Part shown: in pieces, positions 17,140 to 26,300 of the stretch
How positions within the stretch are numbered: the stretch's first letter is position 1
Layout: every line of letters begins with the position of its first letter
NCBI RefSeq assembly: GCF_002242685.1
Contig: NZ_NBIM01000008.1
Location: 76,517-140,516, forward strand
Direction of reading: 5' to 3'
DNA length: 64,000 nucleotides
Origin: Oceanimonas doudoroffii
GTDB lineage: Bacteria; Pseudomonadota; Gammaproteobacteria; Enterobacterales; Aeromonadaceae
Notes under the pieces: model-generated
The model's input: the letters and a program-made list of their open reading frames with translations, nothing else
Told to the model about the DNA's origin: nothing
Database searches by the model: none
Translations under genes and position numbers: made by a program

Positions 17140-19149
17140 TCAGAACTGGTAGGCGGCGGAAATCTTGACGTTACGGCCCGGTTCAAAATCATTCAGCACG
17201 GCTCCCCGGGCGGTGCCGGAGCGAGAGGCGTGGGAGGTATAGGTTTCATCAAACAGGTTGTCGATGCCAACCGTCAGCGACAGGCCGTCCACCGCCGAGG
17301 GCACCCACTGGGCATAAATATTGTGCACGTCGTAGCCTTCCTTGATCGGGGTTCCGGCAAACACATTGTCCTCATCCCGTACCAGAATGGAGGTCAGGCC
17401 AAAGATGGTTTCCAGCCGCTCGGCCTGGTAGTCCAGGCTCAGGGCCAGGCTGTCGCCTACGTCCATGCTGCGCCCGTTGTCGGCGGCAACCGGGCCGCCG
17501 GTGGCCTTGTCGGTGGTGTCGGAACGGGCGTAGGAAAGCTTGCCGTTAAAGTTGCCAAAGCCGTAACTGGCACTCAGCTCAAAGCCGTCGATTTCCACAT
17601 CGGCGATGTTTTCCATGACATAGCCACTGCCTTGCCAGTTGGTGCCGATGTAGTCGTCGATTTCGGTGCGGAACAGGGTGGCGGTGGCGCCCAGTCGATG
17701 TTCGCCCAGGTGCCTGGCAAAGCGTACTCCGCCTTGAGTGTTGAGACCGGTTTCCGGGCGAAGGTCATCGGCCAGCACGGTCACGTCCTGATATTTGACG
17801 AAACTTTCCAGCAGTTCGGGGCCCTTGAACAGGGAGCGGGCATTGGCAAACAGTGTCCAGTCGGGTGTGACCTGCCATTCGGCCCCCAGTGACCAGGTGA
17901 CGTCGTCAAAGTCATGGGTGCCGGTGGTGGCCTTGCGGCGATAGTCGTCATGACGCAGGCCCCCGGTCAGCGACAGGGTGTCGGTAATAAACAGGGTGTT
18001 CTCCGCAAACACGGCGCGGGAGTCGGCGGACTCGTCCATGAACTGCACGCCGCCGTAGTGGCTTTCGGTGTTTTTGTGCAGGTACTCCAAGCCATAGTTC
18101 AACTGGTTATCCAGCCTCAGCAACCGCAGGTTGGAGCTCAGCAGCACATTCACGCCGGTGTTGCGGTTTTCCGCCTTGTTTTCCGATAACCGGTCACCCG
18201 GCCATCCTACGCCACTACCGATAAAGACGCTTTCGTCGCGCACCAGCTCGGTGCGGCTGGTGTAGAGAGTGACCTTGCCATCATGATTGTCCCCGTCCAG
18301 CTCGTAACCCAGGGTAATGGTGTCGCGGTTGTAGTCGGTGGGCACCAGAACCTGTGCCGACAGGGCCTGGTTGGCGCTGCCACCCATGTCGGCTCGGGGA
18401 GAGTAATCGCCACTGTCGCGGTACAGATCGTAGCTCAGCTCGAAACGATGGCCCTCGGCCGGCTCCACGCCCACCTTGGTCAGCACGTTATAGGTATCGC
18501 CATCGGCCCCTATGGTGGTGTTGCCATCGCCGTCCTTGAAATTGCCGCGGCTGATGCCGTGGCCGTACACCATGGCGTCCACGCTGTCGGTAAGCTGGCC
18601 ATAGAGGGTGAGCGAGCCCTGGCGGCTGTCGTTGCTCTGATAACCGGTAAAGGCGCGGGCACCAAAGCGCTCGTCCGGACGCAGCAGATCCCCGGCGTCC
18701 TTGGTTTCAGAATAAACCGCGCCGCCCAGGCCGCTCTGGGTGACCGAATTGTTGCCCACCTGAATATTGGCGGATTTCAAAATGTCCGGGTTCAGGGTCA
18801 GGTTGCCCACATGGTGAAACATGTTGGCGTGCTGGGAAGCGCCATCCAGGCGTATGTCCAGATCCGTCTCTCCCAGGCCACGAATATTGATACGTTGATT
18901 GACCGAGTGAGTGCCACCCACGTCCACGCCGGGAATGTCGCGCAGCAGATCCGACATGTGATCCGCCTGCTTCAGGGACATGTCCCGTGCGTGCAGGGTG
19001 TCGGTATTACTGGTTACCTCGGTGCCCCAGACCAGCACTTCGTCGAAATAGGAGGTGGTTTCTTCGGCCGCGGCCGGCCCGGCCAGGACGGCACTAATGG
19101 CCACTCCGAGCAGGGCCGGTCTGAAGGGAAGGGCATGGAATGAATGCAT
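17140..19149 (-). CDS. TonB-dependent outer-membrane receptor (siderophore type, DesA-like)
   Basis: 669 residues. A signal peptide (to about AGPAAA, residue 28) is followed by a TonB-box-like DEVLVWGTE (about 36-44), the plug domain (LLRDIPGVDVGGTHSVNQR, INIRGLG) to about residue 160, and a 22-strand barrel ending in the typical C-terminal aromatic residue (KISAAYQF). It should import an iron chelate across the outer membrane with TonB-ExbBD energy. From memory the plug resembles the desferrioxamine receptor DesA of vibrios, but the ligand is not certain. A Fur box lies just upstream and an AraC-type activator gene is divergent, the usual arrangement for inducible siderophore receptors. Confidence 0.85.
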   Translation of the reverse strand: MHSFHALPFRPALLGVAISAVLAGPAAAEETTSYFDEVLVWGTEVTSNTDTLHARDMSLKQADHMSDLLRDIPGVDVGGTHSVNQRINIRGLGETDLDIRLDGASQHANMFHHVGNLTLNPDILKSANIQVGNNSVTQSGLGGAVYSETKDAGDLLRPDERFGARAFTGYQSNDSRQGSLTLYGQLTDSVDAMVYGHGISRGNFKDGDGNTTIGADGDTYNVLTKVGVEPAEGHRFELSYDLYRDSGDYSPRADMGGSANQALSAQVLVPTDYNRDTITLGYELDGDNHDGKVTLYTSRTELVRDESVFIGSGVGWPGDRLSENKAENRNTGVNVLLSSNLRLLRLDNQLNYGLEYLHKNTESHYGGVQFMDESADSRAVFAENTLFITDTLSLTGGLRHDDYRRKATTGTHDFDDVTWSLGAEWQVTPDWTLFANARSLFKGPELLESFVKYQDVTVLADDLRPETGLNTQGGVRFARHLGEHRLGATATLFRTEIDDYIGTNWQGSGYVMENIADVEIDGFELSASYGFGNFNGKLSYARSDTTDKATGGPVAADNGRSMDVGDSLALSLDYQAERLETIFGLTSILVRDEDNVFAGTPIKEGYDVHNIYAQWVPSAVDGLSLTVGIDNLFDETYTSHASRSGTARGAVLNDFEPGRNVKISAAYQF

Positions 19150-19170
19150 GCAATAAACCTCAAATGCAAA

Positions 19171-19185
19171 TGGTAATGGTTATCA
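19171..19185. promoter_or_regulatory. Fur box between the receptor and araC-type genes
   Basis: TGGTAATGGTTATCA matches the 7-1-7 Fur consensus TGATAATnATTATCA at 12 of 14 positions and is near-palindromic. It lies 22 bases upstream of the receptor ATG and 82 bases upstream of the regulator start, well placed to repress both under iron-replete conditions. Confidence 0.8.
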
Positions 19186-19266
19186 GGTATAGTAATCTCT
19201 TTGGCCGGCGGGCCGAAGCACATCGGCTTATGCAAAACCACATATCGCTTATTGGAAATGGTCAGC

Positions 19267-20250
19267 ATGGAAGGGCAGTCAGATATCGGAACAAGAACCA
19301 GAAAAGCCCTGTTGACGCGCAAGCTGGCGCTGCCTGACAAGGATCTGGTGATGGTGCTGGAATCGAACCGGCAAATACCGTTGGCGGAAGGGGATTTTAT
19401 TTCCTACCGCTTTCACGATGACATTCGAGTGCACGGCGGCACCAGCCTGGAGCTGGATAACTCCCAGGTCGTGGCGTCGGTGCCCGGCGCCCTGGTGGCG
19501 ACCCTGTTACTGGAAGGGCGGCTCGATTTTGGGTATGACGGGCTGGAGTTTAGCCTGAACGCGGCGCAGGGAGCCGTGGGGGTGGTGGCCAACATGGTCA
19601 GGCCAGCCGCCTTTCGCCGGCGCTTTACGCCGGGCACCCGGGTTTGCAAGTTGAATCTGATTGTGGCGCCGGCCTGGCTGCGCCGGCGGATCACGCCGGG
19701 CTGTCCGGTTGCGGATTTTGCCAACCGCCACCTGGCGTGCCGCCATCTGCAGGTCAGTGCCGACATGCTCGGTCATGTCAGGGCCATTCTGGCACTGTCC
19801 CATCCGCAAACCCTGGCGGAGAAGCTGCGTTTTGAAACCCTGGTGCACGGGTTGGCGGGTATGATCTTTGACCAGGTTGCCCGACCGGCCGAGGAGGCGA
19901 CCGAGGAGGCGGAAGCCGGCCAGAACAGGACCACAGATGGGCGCATTGAGCGGCTGGTCACCTTTATTGAAAGCCACCTGCATGAAGAGCTGACTTTGGC
20001 GCGGCTGGCGGCGGACTTCTCCATGAGTGTGTCGAGCCTGCAGCGGCAGTTCAAGCAAAACTTCAACCTGACCGTCGGCGGCTATATACGGCGCCGACGG
20101 TTGGAAATTGCCCGACAGCAACTGGAACGGGGGCTGGTCACCATTACCGAGGCGGCCTACGAATCGGGATATCAGCATCCGTCCAATTTTACCGCCGCCT
20201 TTCGACGTGCCTTTGGCATGTCTCCCCATGCCCTGTGTGGCGAGCGATGA
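19267..20250 (+). CDS. AraC-family transcriptional regulator (siderophore-uptake type)
   Basis: 327 residues. A variable N-terminal ligand domain (about 1-200) is followed by a C-terminal AraC double helix-turn-helix: IERLVTFIESHLHEELTLARLA and MSVSSLQRQFKQNF, then YIRRRRLEIARQQL and ITEAAYESGYQHPSNFTAAFRRAFG. The layout resembles PchR-type regulators that sense a ferri-siderophore and activate the receptor gene. ATG 19267 is chosen for the GGAAA about 9 bases upstream; ATG 19258 and TTG 19201 are alternatives. It is divergent from the TonB receptor, with a Fur box between them. I infer that it activates that receptor. Confidence 0.88.
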   Translation: MEGQSDIGTRTRKALLTRKLALPDKDLVMVLESNRQIPLAEGDFISYRFHDDIRVHGGTSLELDNSQVVASVPGALVATLLLEGRLDFGYDGLEFSLNAAQGAVGVVANMVRPAAFRRRFTPGTRVCKLNLIVAPAWLRRRITPGCPVADFANRHLACRHLQVSADMLGHVRAILALSHPQTLAEKLRFETLVHGLAGMIFDQVARPAEEATEEAEAGQNRTTDGRIERLVTFIESHLHEELTLARLAADFSMSVSSLQRQFKQNFNLTVGGYIRRRRLEIARQQLERGLVTITEAAYESGYQHPSNFTAAFRRAFGMSPHALCGER

Positions 20251-20333
20251 GTTCGTTGCAGCCAGGAACCAAAGGCTTTAGTTTCGGTCAAATTTACGCC
20301 ATTATTGGCCAAACCGTTGAATGGAGCGACGTC

Positions 20334-20750
20334 ATGTTCAGGGTGCTTGGGCTGGATCATCTGGTGCTGCGGGTGCGCAATCCCCAGCGCATGCTGGATT
20401 TCTATTGCAGGGTGCTGGGTTGTTGCCTGGAACGTGAAAAGGGGGAAATCGGCCTCTACCAGCTGAGGGCCGGGGATCAGCTGATCGATCTGGTGGATAT
20501 TCGCGGCCCCCTGGGGGGCGATGGCGAGGCCGCCGATCAGTGCCGGGCCAATATGGATCACTTTTGCCTGCGCATCGATCCCTTTGATCCCGATGCCCTG
20601 CTCAATTACTTCAGCCTGTCGGGAGTGATTTGTGAGCCGCCGGCACTGCGCTACGGTGCCCAGGGTGAAGGGCCGTCGATCTACCTGTTCGATCCGGAAG
20701 GCAACCAGATCGAACTGAAAGGCGACAGCAGGGCTGCCAGCCGGGACTGA
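20334..20750 (+). CDS. VOC family (glyoxalase-like) protein
   Basis: 138 residues in one vicinal-oxygen-chelate domain: LGLDHLVLRVRNPQRMLDFYCRVLG at the start and YLFDPEGNQIELKG at the end, giving the two beta-alpha-beta-beta-beta units. Likely metal ligands are His (LDHLVL), His (MDHFCLR) and Glu (NQIELK). These enzymes include lyases, dioxygenases and fosfomycin-resistance proteins; the substrate here is unknown. GGAG at 20323-20326 supports the ATG at 20334 rather than the longer frame from 20235, which overlaps the AraC gene. Confidence 0.85.
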   Translation: MFRVLGLDHLVLRVRNPQRMLDFYCRVLGCCLEREKGEIGLYQLRAGDQLIDLVDIRGPLGGDGEAADQCRANMDHFCLRIDPFDPDALLNYFSLSGVICEPPALRYGAQGEGPSIYLFDPEGNQIELKGDSRAASRD

Positions 20751-20759
20751 TTCAAAGTA

Positions 20760-20782
20760 CACTCGGCGTTTTTTGCCGAGTG
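20760..20782 (+). other. Hairpin in the epmA leader
   Basis: CACTCGGC (20760-20767) and GCCGAGTG (20775-20782) form a perfect 8-bp stem around GTTTTTT, ending 7 bases before the epmA start. The T-run is in the loop, so this is not a normal terminator for the upstream VOC gene. No Shine-Dalgarno sequence is visible between the hairpin and the ATG. Confidence 0.5.
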
Positions 20783-20789
20783 CCCTTTC

Positions 20790-21764
20790 ATGATGACGTC
20801 ATCCTGGTCTCCCACCGCTGAATTTTCCATGTTGCGCCGGCGTGCCGAGCTGCTGGCGCGTATTCGTGACTTCTTTGCCGCGCGCGGCGTGCTGGAAGTG
20901 GATACCCCCACCCTGGCGGCGGCCGGGGTGACCGATGTGCACCTGGAAAACTTCGTTACCCGCTTTACCGGCCCCGGCATGGCCGAAGGCCAGAATCTCT
21001 ATCTGCAGACCTCACCGGAATTTCACATGAAGCGGCTGCTGGCCGCCGGCAGCGGACCCATCTACCAGATTTGCAAGGCTTACCGCAACGAGGAGTCGGG
21101 GCGGCTGCACAACCCCGAGTTCACCATGCTGGAATGGTATCGCCCGGGCTTTGACCATCACCGGCTGATGGACGAAATGGCCGAACTGCTGCGACGGGTG
21201 CTGGGTTGCGACGAACCCGAACGGCTGAGCTATCGTACCGCCTTTGAGCAGACCCTGGGCGTCTGCCCGCTGACCGCTTCTCTGAGCGAGTTGCGTGCCG
21301 CCGGCCAGGGCCTGGGAGCCGATGATCTGCTGGTCGTTGAACAGGACAGGGACACCCTGCTGCAGCTGTTGTTTGCCTTTGGGGTGGAGCCGGTGATCGG
21401 CCAGATCGTGCCCTGCTTCGTGTATGACTTTCCCGCCAGCCAGGCGGCCCTGGCCCGGATCAGCCCCGCCGATGGCCGCGTGGCCGAGCGGTTTGAGGTG
21501 TATTTTCGCGGTATTGAGCTGGCCAATGGCTTTCACGAACTCAGCGATGCCGCCGAGCAGCGGGCCCGCTTTGATCAGGACAATGCCCTGCGCCGGGCGA
21601 GGGGGCTGGCGGAAAAGCCGGTGGATGAATACCTGCTGGCGGCGCTGGCCGCGGGCCTGCCCGACTGTGCCGGGGTGGCGCTGGGCATCGACCGGCTGAT
21701 CATGCTGGTGCTTAAGGCCGAGCGGCTGGAGCAGGTTATCGCCTTTCCGGTCACTCGGGCCTGA
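20790..21764 (+). CDS. epmA: EF-P--(R)-beta-lysine ligase EpmA
   Basis: 324 residues. A class II lysyl-tRNA-synthetase-like catalytic core without the N-terminal anticodon-binding domain, as expected for EpmA (PoxA/GenX). It has motif 1 region [11 protein letters not shown], motif 2 [23 protein letters not shown] and motif 3 [14 protein letters not shown]. It adenylates beta-lysine and ligates it to Lys34 of EF-P, working with the EpmB encoded at 14185-15213. Two tandem ATGs (20790, 20793) begin the gene and no clear ribosome-binding site is present. A full LysRS would be about 500 residues, so the short length excludes that. Confidence 0.95.
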   Translation: MMTSSWSPTAEFSMLRRRAELLARIRDFFAARGVLEVDTPTLAAAGVTDVHLENFVTRFTGPGMAEGQNLYLQTSPEFHMKRLLAAGSGPIYQICKAYRNEESGRLHNPEFTMLEWYRPGFDHHRLMDEMAELLRRVLGCDEPERLSYRTAFEQTLGVCPLTASLSELRAAGQGLGADDLLVVEQDRDTLLQLLFAFGVEPVIGQIVPCFVYDFPASQAALARISPADGRVAERFEVYFRGIELANGFHELSDAAEQRARFDQDNALRRARGLAEKPVDEYLLAALAAGLPDCAGVALGIDRLIMLVLKAERLEQVIAFPVTRA

Positions 21765-21838
21765 GATAAGGCAGCACAGGCTGCCGTGAGGAGAGGGGGC
21801 CTATCGGACCATTCTCCTCGCCTCTGCCCCGTCCCCGC
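21765..21838. other. Hairpin-rich spacer between epmA and a DUF4136 gene
   Basis: Two inverted repeats are visible: GGCAGC-ACAG-GCTGCC (about 21770-21785) and GAGGAGA...TCTCCTC (21788-21794 with 21813-21819). Neither is followed by a T-run, so any terminator role for the two convergent genes is uncertain. Confidence 0.35.
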
Positions 21839-22363
21839 TCACGGCCGGGGCGGATAGTTATCCAGCAGCTCGGTTACCTGTTGTTCGATGATCCGGCTGC
21901 GCTCGGCTCCCTTGGTACTTTCGCCAGGAAAGCTGCCGCCATGGCGGCTGCGCCAGACCATTTTTCCGGTGGACGGGTTCTCCAGCCACAGCACCAATCG
22001 GATCAGGCGTTGCGGCCGGGCCCGAGGCTCGTCCCAGTCATCCCAGTAGTGATAGCCGGGCCAGTAGTGGCCCGAATAGCGCGCCGGGCGTAGCATGCGC
22101 GGCGCGGCGCTGTACCAGCGCACCTCTTCACTCAGTCCGAAATTCAGCCACAGCGAGGCCTGCTCCGGCTCGGTGAGCGTCAGGCCGCGAGCGGGCAGGG
22201 CGTCGACGGCGGCCTCGGCAATGCGGGCGCCGTCGAGAGAGCTTTTATCAGCGGTGGGGGCCAGTGCCACCGTGGTAAAGCGGCTGAAGTCGGTGTCTTC
22301 CGCGTAGTCATAGGGCGCGGCGCAGCCGCTCAGCAGTAACACCAGGGTGAATATACGCAGCAT
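21839..22363 (-). CDS. DUF4136 domain lipoprotein
   Basis: 174 residues with lipoprotein signal MLRIFTLVLLLSGCAAPYDY (lipobox LLSGC) and a DUF4136-type body: YAEDTDFSRFTTVALAP at the start, repeated Trp/Tyr-rich HYWPGYHYWDDWD in the middle and VWRSRHGGSF near the end. Such lipoproteins are widespread in Gram-negative envelopes and have no known function. GGAGG 5 bases before the ATG at 22363 decides the start against a longer frame from 22390. It stands alone on the minus strand, downstream of the LysR gene. Confidence 0.82.
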   Translation of the reverse strand: MLRIFTLVLLLSGCAAPYDYAEDTDFSRFTTVALAPTADKSSLDGARIAEAAVDALPARGLTLTEPEQASLWLNFGLSEEVRWYSAAPRMLRPARYSGHYWPGYHYWDDWDEPRARPQRLIRLVLWLENPSTGKMVWRSRHGGSFPGESTKGAERSRIIEQQVTELLDNYPPRP

Positions 22364-22430
22364 GGCAGCCTCCGGTTTTTCTAGGGCCAACAGTTAAGTG
22401 TTGGTCAAAAGCGCGCGGCAAGCAAGGGGG

Positions 22431-23321
22431 TCACTCGGGCACCAGCTCTCGGGCCAGTTCAAGCAGGGCCATGCGGGAAGGGTGGTCGCCCCTGTCCTTG
22501 TGCCAGGCAAAATAAAAGAACCGCTGCAGCGCCAGCTCGGGCACCGGCAGCGCCACCAGCCTGCCCTGGGCCAGCTCCCCGGCCACGCTCAGCCGGGACA
22601 GGCAACTCAGCCAGGGACGGTGGTGCAGCAGGCACAGAATGGTGGGCAGGTGAGGGTATTCCTGACGAATGCGCAAAGGCCCCAGCCGGCCCTGCAGGGC
22701 GCGTTCAAAGGTGTTGCGGGTGCCGGATCCGGATTCACGCAACACCCACTCGCAGCCGGCCAGCTGTTCCAGGCTGACCCGGGGCTGGCGGGCCAGGGGA
22801 TGATCGGGGCGGCAGACGATCACCAGCTCGTCCCGGCACCAGGGCTCCAGCTTCAGCCACTTTTCCTGGGCGTGGGCTTCAATCAGCGCCATTTCCAGGC
22901 TGCCCTGATACAGCCGCTGCAGCAGGCTGTGGGTGTTGTCCACCGCCAGGGCAATATCCAGCTGGGGATAACGGCGGGAGCCGTATTCAATCAGTGCCGG
23001 AATGTGGTGATCGGCAATGGTGCGGCTGGCTCCCAGTCGAAGCCGGCCGGCGATCGGACTCTGACCGCGAAAGCCGCGCTCGATCAGGCTGCCTTCGGCC
23101 AGCATTTTCTGGGCCCTGGGGAGCAGCCACAGGCCCCAGGCGTTCAGCCTGAGGCCCCGGCCCAGGCGGTCAAACAGCGGGTGATTGAGCTGGCGTTCCA
23201 GCTCCCGCAGCGCCATGGTGGCCGCCGACTGGGTCATCGCCAGCTGGTCGGCGGCCCGGCTCAGGCTGCCGTTTTCTGCCACCGCCACAAACAGCCGCAG
23301 CTGCTTGAGGGTAAAACTCAT
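22431..23321 (-). CDS. LysR-family transcriptional regulator (YeiE-like)
   Basis: 296 residues: winged helix-turn-helix at about 1-60 (LKQLRLFVAVAENGSLSRAA, MTQSAATMALRELE), then a periplasmic-binding-protein-like effector domain from about 90 (LRLGASRTIADHHIPALI, WVLRESGSGTRN, GQGRL-type end). The effector domain resembles YeiE, which controls sulfite defence in enterobacteria, but the target here is unknown. Its ATG overlaps the mscM stop (ATGA), so it is translated as the last gene of the psd-mscM run rather than divergent from a target, which is unusual for LysR genes. Confidence 0.88.
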   Translation of the reverse strand: MSFTLKQLRLFVAVAENGSLSRAADQLAMTQSAATMALRELERQLNHPLFDRLGRGLRLNAWGLWLLPRAQKMLAEGSLIERGFRGQSPIAGRLRLGASRTIADHHIPALIEYGSRRYPQLDIALAVDNTHSLLQRLYQGSLEMALIEAHAQEKWLKLEPWCRDELVIVCRPDHPLARQPRVSLEQLAGCEWVLRESGSGTRNTFERALQGRLGPLRIRQEYPHLPTILCLLHHRPWLSCLSRLSVAGELAQGRLVALPVPELALQRFFYFAWHKDRGDHPSRMALLELARELVPE

Positions 23322-26300
23322 GACGGGCGGGCCGGGAACAGGGCTTCGGCATCGTCGCCCACCAGGCGAATGTCCACTTGCTGGTGGGGAATGCGAATGT
23401 CGTGGCGACGCAGCCGTTCCAGCAACAGGCTGTGCAGCTCGTGGGTCATGGGCATGCGGTGGCCCATGTCGTTCACGTAGACCCGCACCTCATACACCAG
23501 CGCCGAGTCGGTCAGCTCGATCAGGAACACTTCGGGCACCGGGTTGTCGAGGATCAGGCTGCATTCGGCAATGGCTTCCCTGGTCAGCCGCTGCACCAGC
23601 TCGGTGTCGGCATCCAGCCGTACCCGCACATAGAGTTTGACCCGAGTAATGGCGTCCGACAGCGACCAGTTGACGAACTGCTCGGTGATAAAGGCCTTGT
23701 TGGGCACGATGATCTCCCGCCGATCCCAGTCCACTATGGTGGTGGCCCGGGTCTTGATCTTGGAGATGGTGCCGGTGAGATCGCGAATGGTGACGGTGTC
23801 ACCGATGCGAATGGGCTTTTCAAACAGAATGATCAGGCCCGACACGAAGTTGGCGAAGATCTCCTGCAGGCCAAAACCCAGGCCCACCGATAGCGCCGCC
23901 ACCAGCCATTGCAGCTTGGACCAGTCGATGCCGAGCATGGCAAAGGTGGCGAAGGCTCCCACCATCAGCACCAGGTATTTCGAGATGGTGGTAATGGCAA
24001 AGCCGGTGCCGGGCGACAGCTCCAGGTGCTGCAGTACGCTCAGCTCCATCAGTCCCGGCAGGTTGCGGGCGGTGACCAGGGTCAACACCACCAGAAAGAC
24101 GGCGATCACCAGATCCTTGAGCGAGATCGGTACCAGGGTGTCTTCCCCGGCCAGGCTGCTGGACACATGCCACACCTCGATGCTGTCGAGAAAGCTGAAG
24201 GCGGTGTTGATCTCCGACCACAGCAACATCAGGCACAGCAAATAGCCCAGCATCAGCGCCGAGCGCAGCAGTCCCAGCGACTGGGCGCTGATGGTATCGA
24301 GGTCCACCTCGGCCACGGCGGCGGCTTCGGCTTCCGGGCTGGGGGGCGTTTCATGGGGCTCTTCCCGTTCCTTCTCCTTGCGCTGGGCCAGGATTTCGGC
24401 GCGCCTGGCCTTGGCCCGGTCAAAGGCCAGGCGGCGACGTTGCAGCAGCATCCAGCGGCGCACAGACAGGTAGGCCATGACAAAGCCGAGACCCGCCAGC
24501 ACCGAAAATTCCAGCTGGCGCAGCAGGGTATGGGCGGTAAACAGATAGCCCATGGCGGCGGCGGCCAGGGCCAGCAGCGGAGACGTGATCAGCAGGCCCC
24601 ACAGCAGGTGGTTGGCCAGGGTCAGGTGTTCCTGACGCGGGGTAGACACCAGCAGCGGCATGTCCTGGCGATAGAGCCGCCAGGAAAACAGGCTCATCAG
24701 CAGGCAGGTGTACATAAAGGCGAGCCGGCCCAGGGTTTCGTAAAGGGAGAACTCGCGGAATTCCCGGGCGGTATAAAGCAGCAGCAGCATGGGCAGCAGG
24801 CTCAGCATCAGGGTGCGGAACTGGCGCCAGACCCGGCGCACCTGCTCGGCGGGCAGGTTGAAGTGCATCACCAGCAGCCCCTTGGGCAGGGTGAGGTTGC
24901 CCACCAGCAGCAAAATAAACACCGGCAGCATCAGCTCTCTGAGCGCCGCCGCCAGGGACACGACGATGGGCGAGGCCAGGGGCGAGTCGATGGCATGAGA
25001 CAGCAGCGACAGCAGCGCCGGCACCGGCAGGGCGGTGAGCAGGCTCAGCAGCAGGGTGTTAAAGGTATAGCCGTATTTGTCCTGAGTGACGTTGCCGATG
25101 CGCGGACCGATGCGCTCCAGGTAGTCGCGCAGGCTGCGCCGGCTCAGCAGCCAGAGGTAGAGCACCACCAGGGTACTGATGCCGTACAGGGTGAGACTGG
25201 CGCCGCCCTGTTGCTGTAACGCCCTGGGCAGTGCGGTCCAGGTGGCGCCGCGGGTCAGCCAGTTCAGGGTTTCCATCATGGCGGCGGGAAAGCCGCTGCC
25301 GACGGGGCGCAGATCCGGCAACCAGAACAGCCGTTCGTCGCTTAGCGCACGAATTTCCTCCAGCTGGCCGTTTTGTCGGCTGTAGGCCACCTTGAGCCGG
25401 GTCTGCTCGTGGATCTGGTTGTCGGTGGCCGCCAGCAGCCGCTCAAGCAGCCGGGCTCGAGTGGTAAGCAGCTCGTCGAGCAGCAGTTGCTGCTCTTCGC
25501 TCAGATCCTGCTCCAGGGTCAGCAGGCGGTTGCGGTAGCTGCTGTTGTGAATGTCATCGAGGGCTTCCTGGTAACCGAACTTGTCCACCCGGCTCTGTAC
25601 GATGCGGGCTTCAAGCTGGGGCAGGGGATAGGGGGACGGCAGCTCGCTCAGGCGGTTGCGCAGGTTTTCCCCAAATCCGCGGCTGACCTGCAGCCACTCC
25701 AGTTGCTCCTTGAGGTTGTTCTTGAGGGTGGTGAGCTCCCCCACGCTGCCTTCCACCGCCTGGTTTTCCAGTTGCAGCGACTCTATGGTACGGCTGCGTT
25801 CCACCAGCTGGGCCGACAGCTGCTGGTTGCGCTCCTGCTCCCGGGTCAGCAGTGGCGAGTCGGTTTCCACCTCGTCGAGCAGCCGCTCACTCTCGGCAAT
25901 GGCCGCCTCCGTGGTGGCCCGGCGCAGTTCATTCTGCCGGTTTTGCAGGGCGTCTATGTACTGGTCGAGATCGGTCAGCCGGTTTTGCAGTATCTCCAGC
26001 CGAAGCTTGTTGAGGTTGTCCCGGTTGCCCGATGACAGTTGTTCCAGCTCCAGCATCTGAATGCGCCGCTGCAGGGTCTGCTCCCGCACCATGGCCAGAA
26101 TGCGGTTGGCGTTCTGCTGCCGGCTCTGATTCTCGGTAAATTGCAGTTCATCCAGCCCCTGCTGGGTCTGGCGCAGTTGCTGGCGCAGTTCGTCGAGCTG
26201 ATTGAGCAGGCCACTGTTGCTGAGCTCCTGCAGGTTGAGGGTATTGGTCAGCTCTTCCCGCTGGCGCCTAAGCTCCAGCCGCCGGGCCTGGGCGTCCACC

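Noticed and set aside
23909..25219. 436-residue plus-strand frame opposite mscM
   Set aside because: Gln/His/Gly-rich antisense product, typical of reverse reading of Leu/Ala-rich membrane genes.
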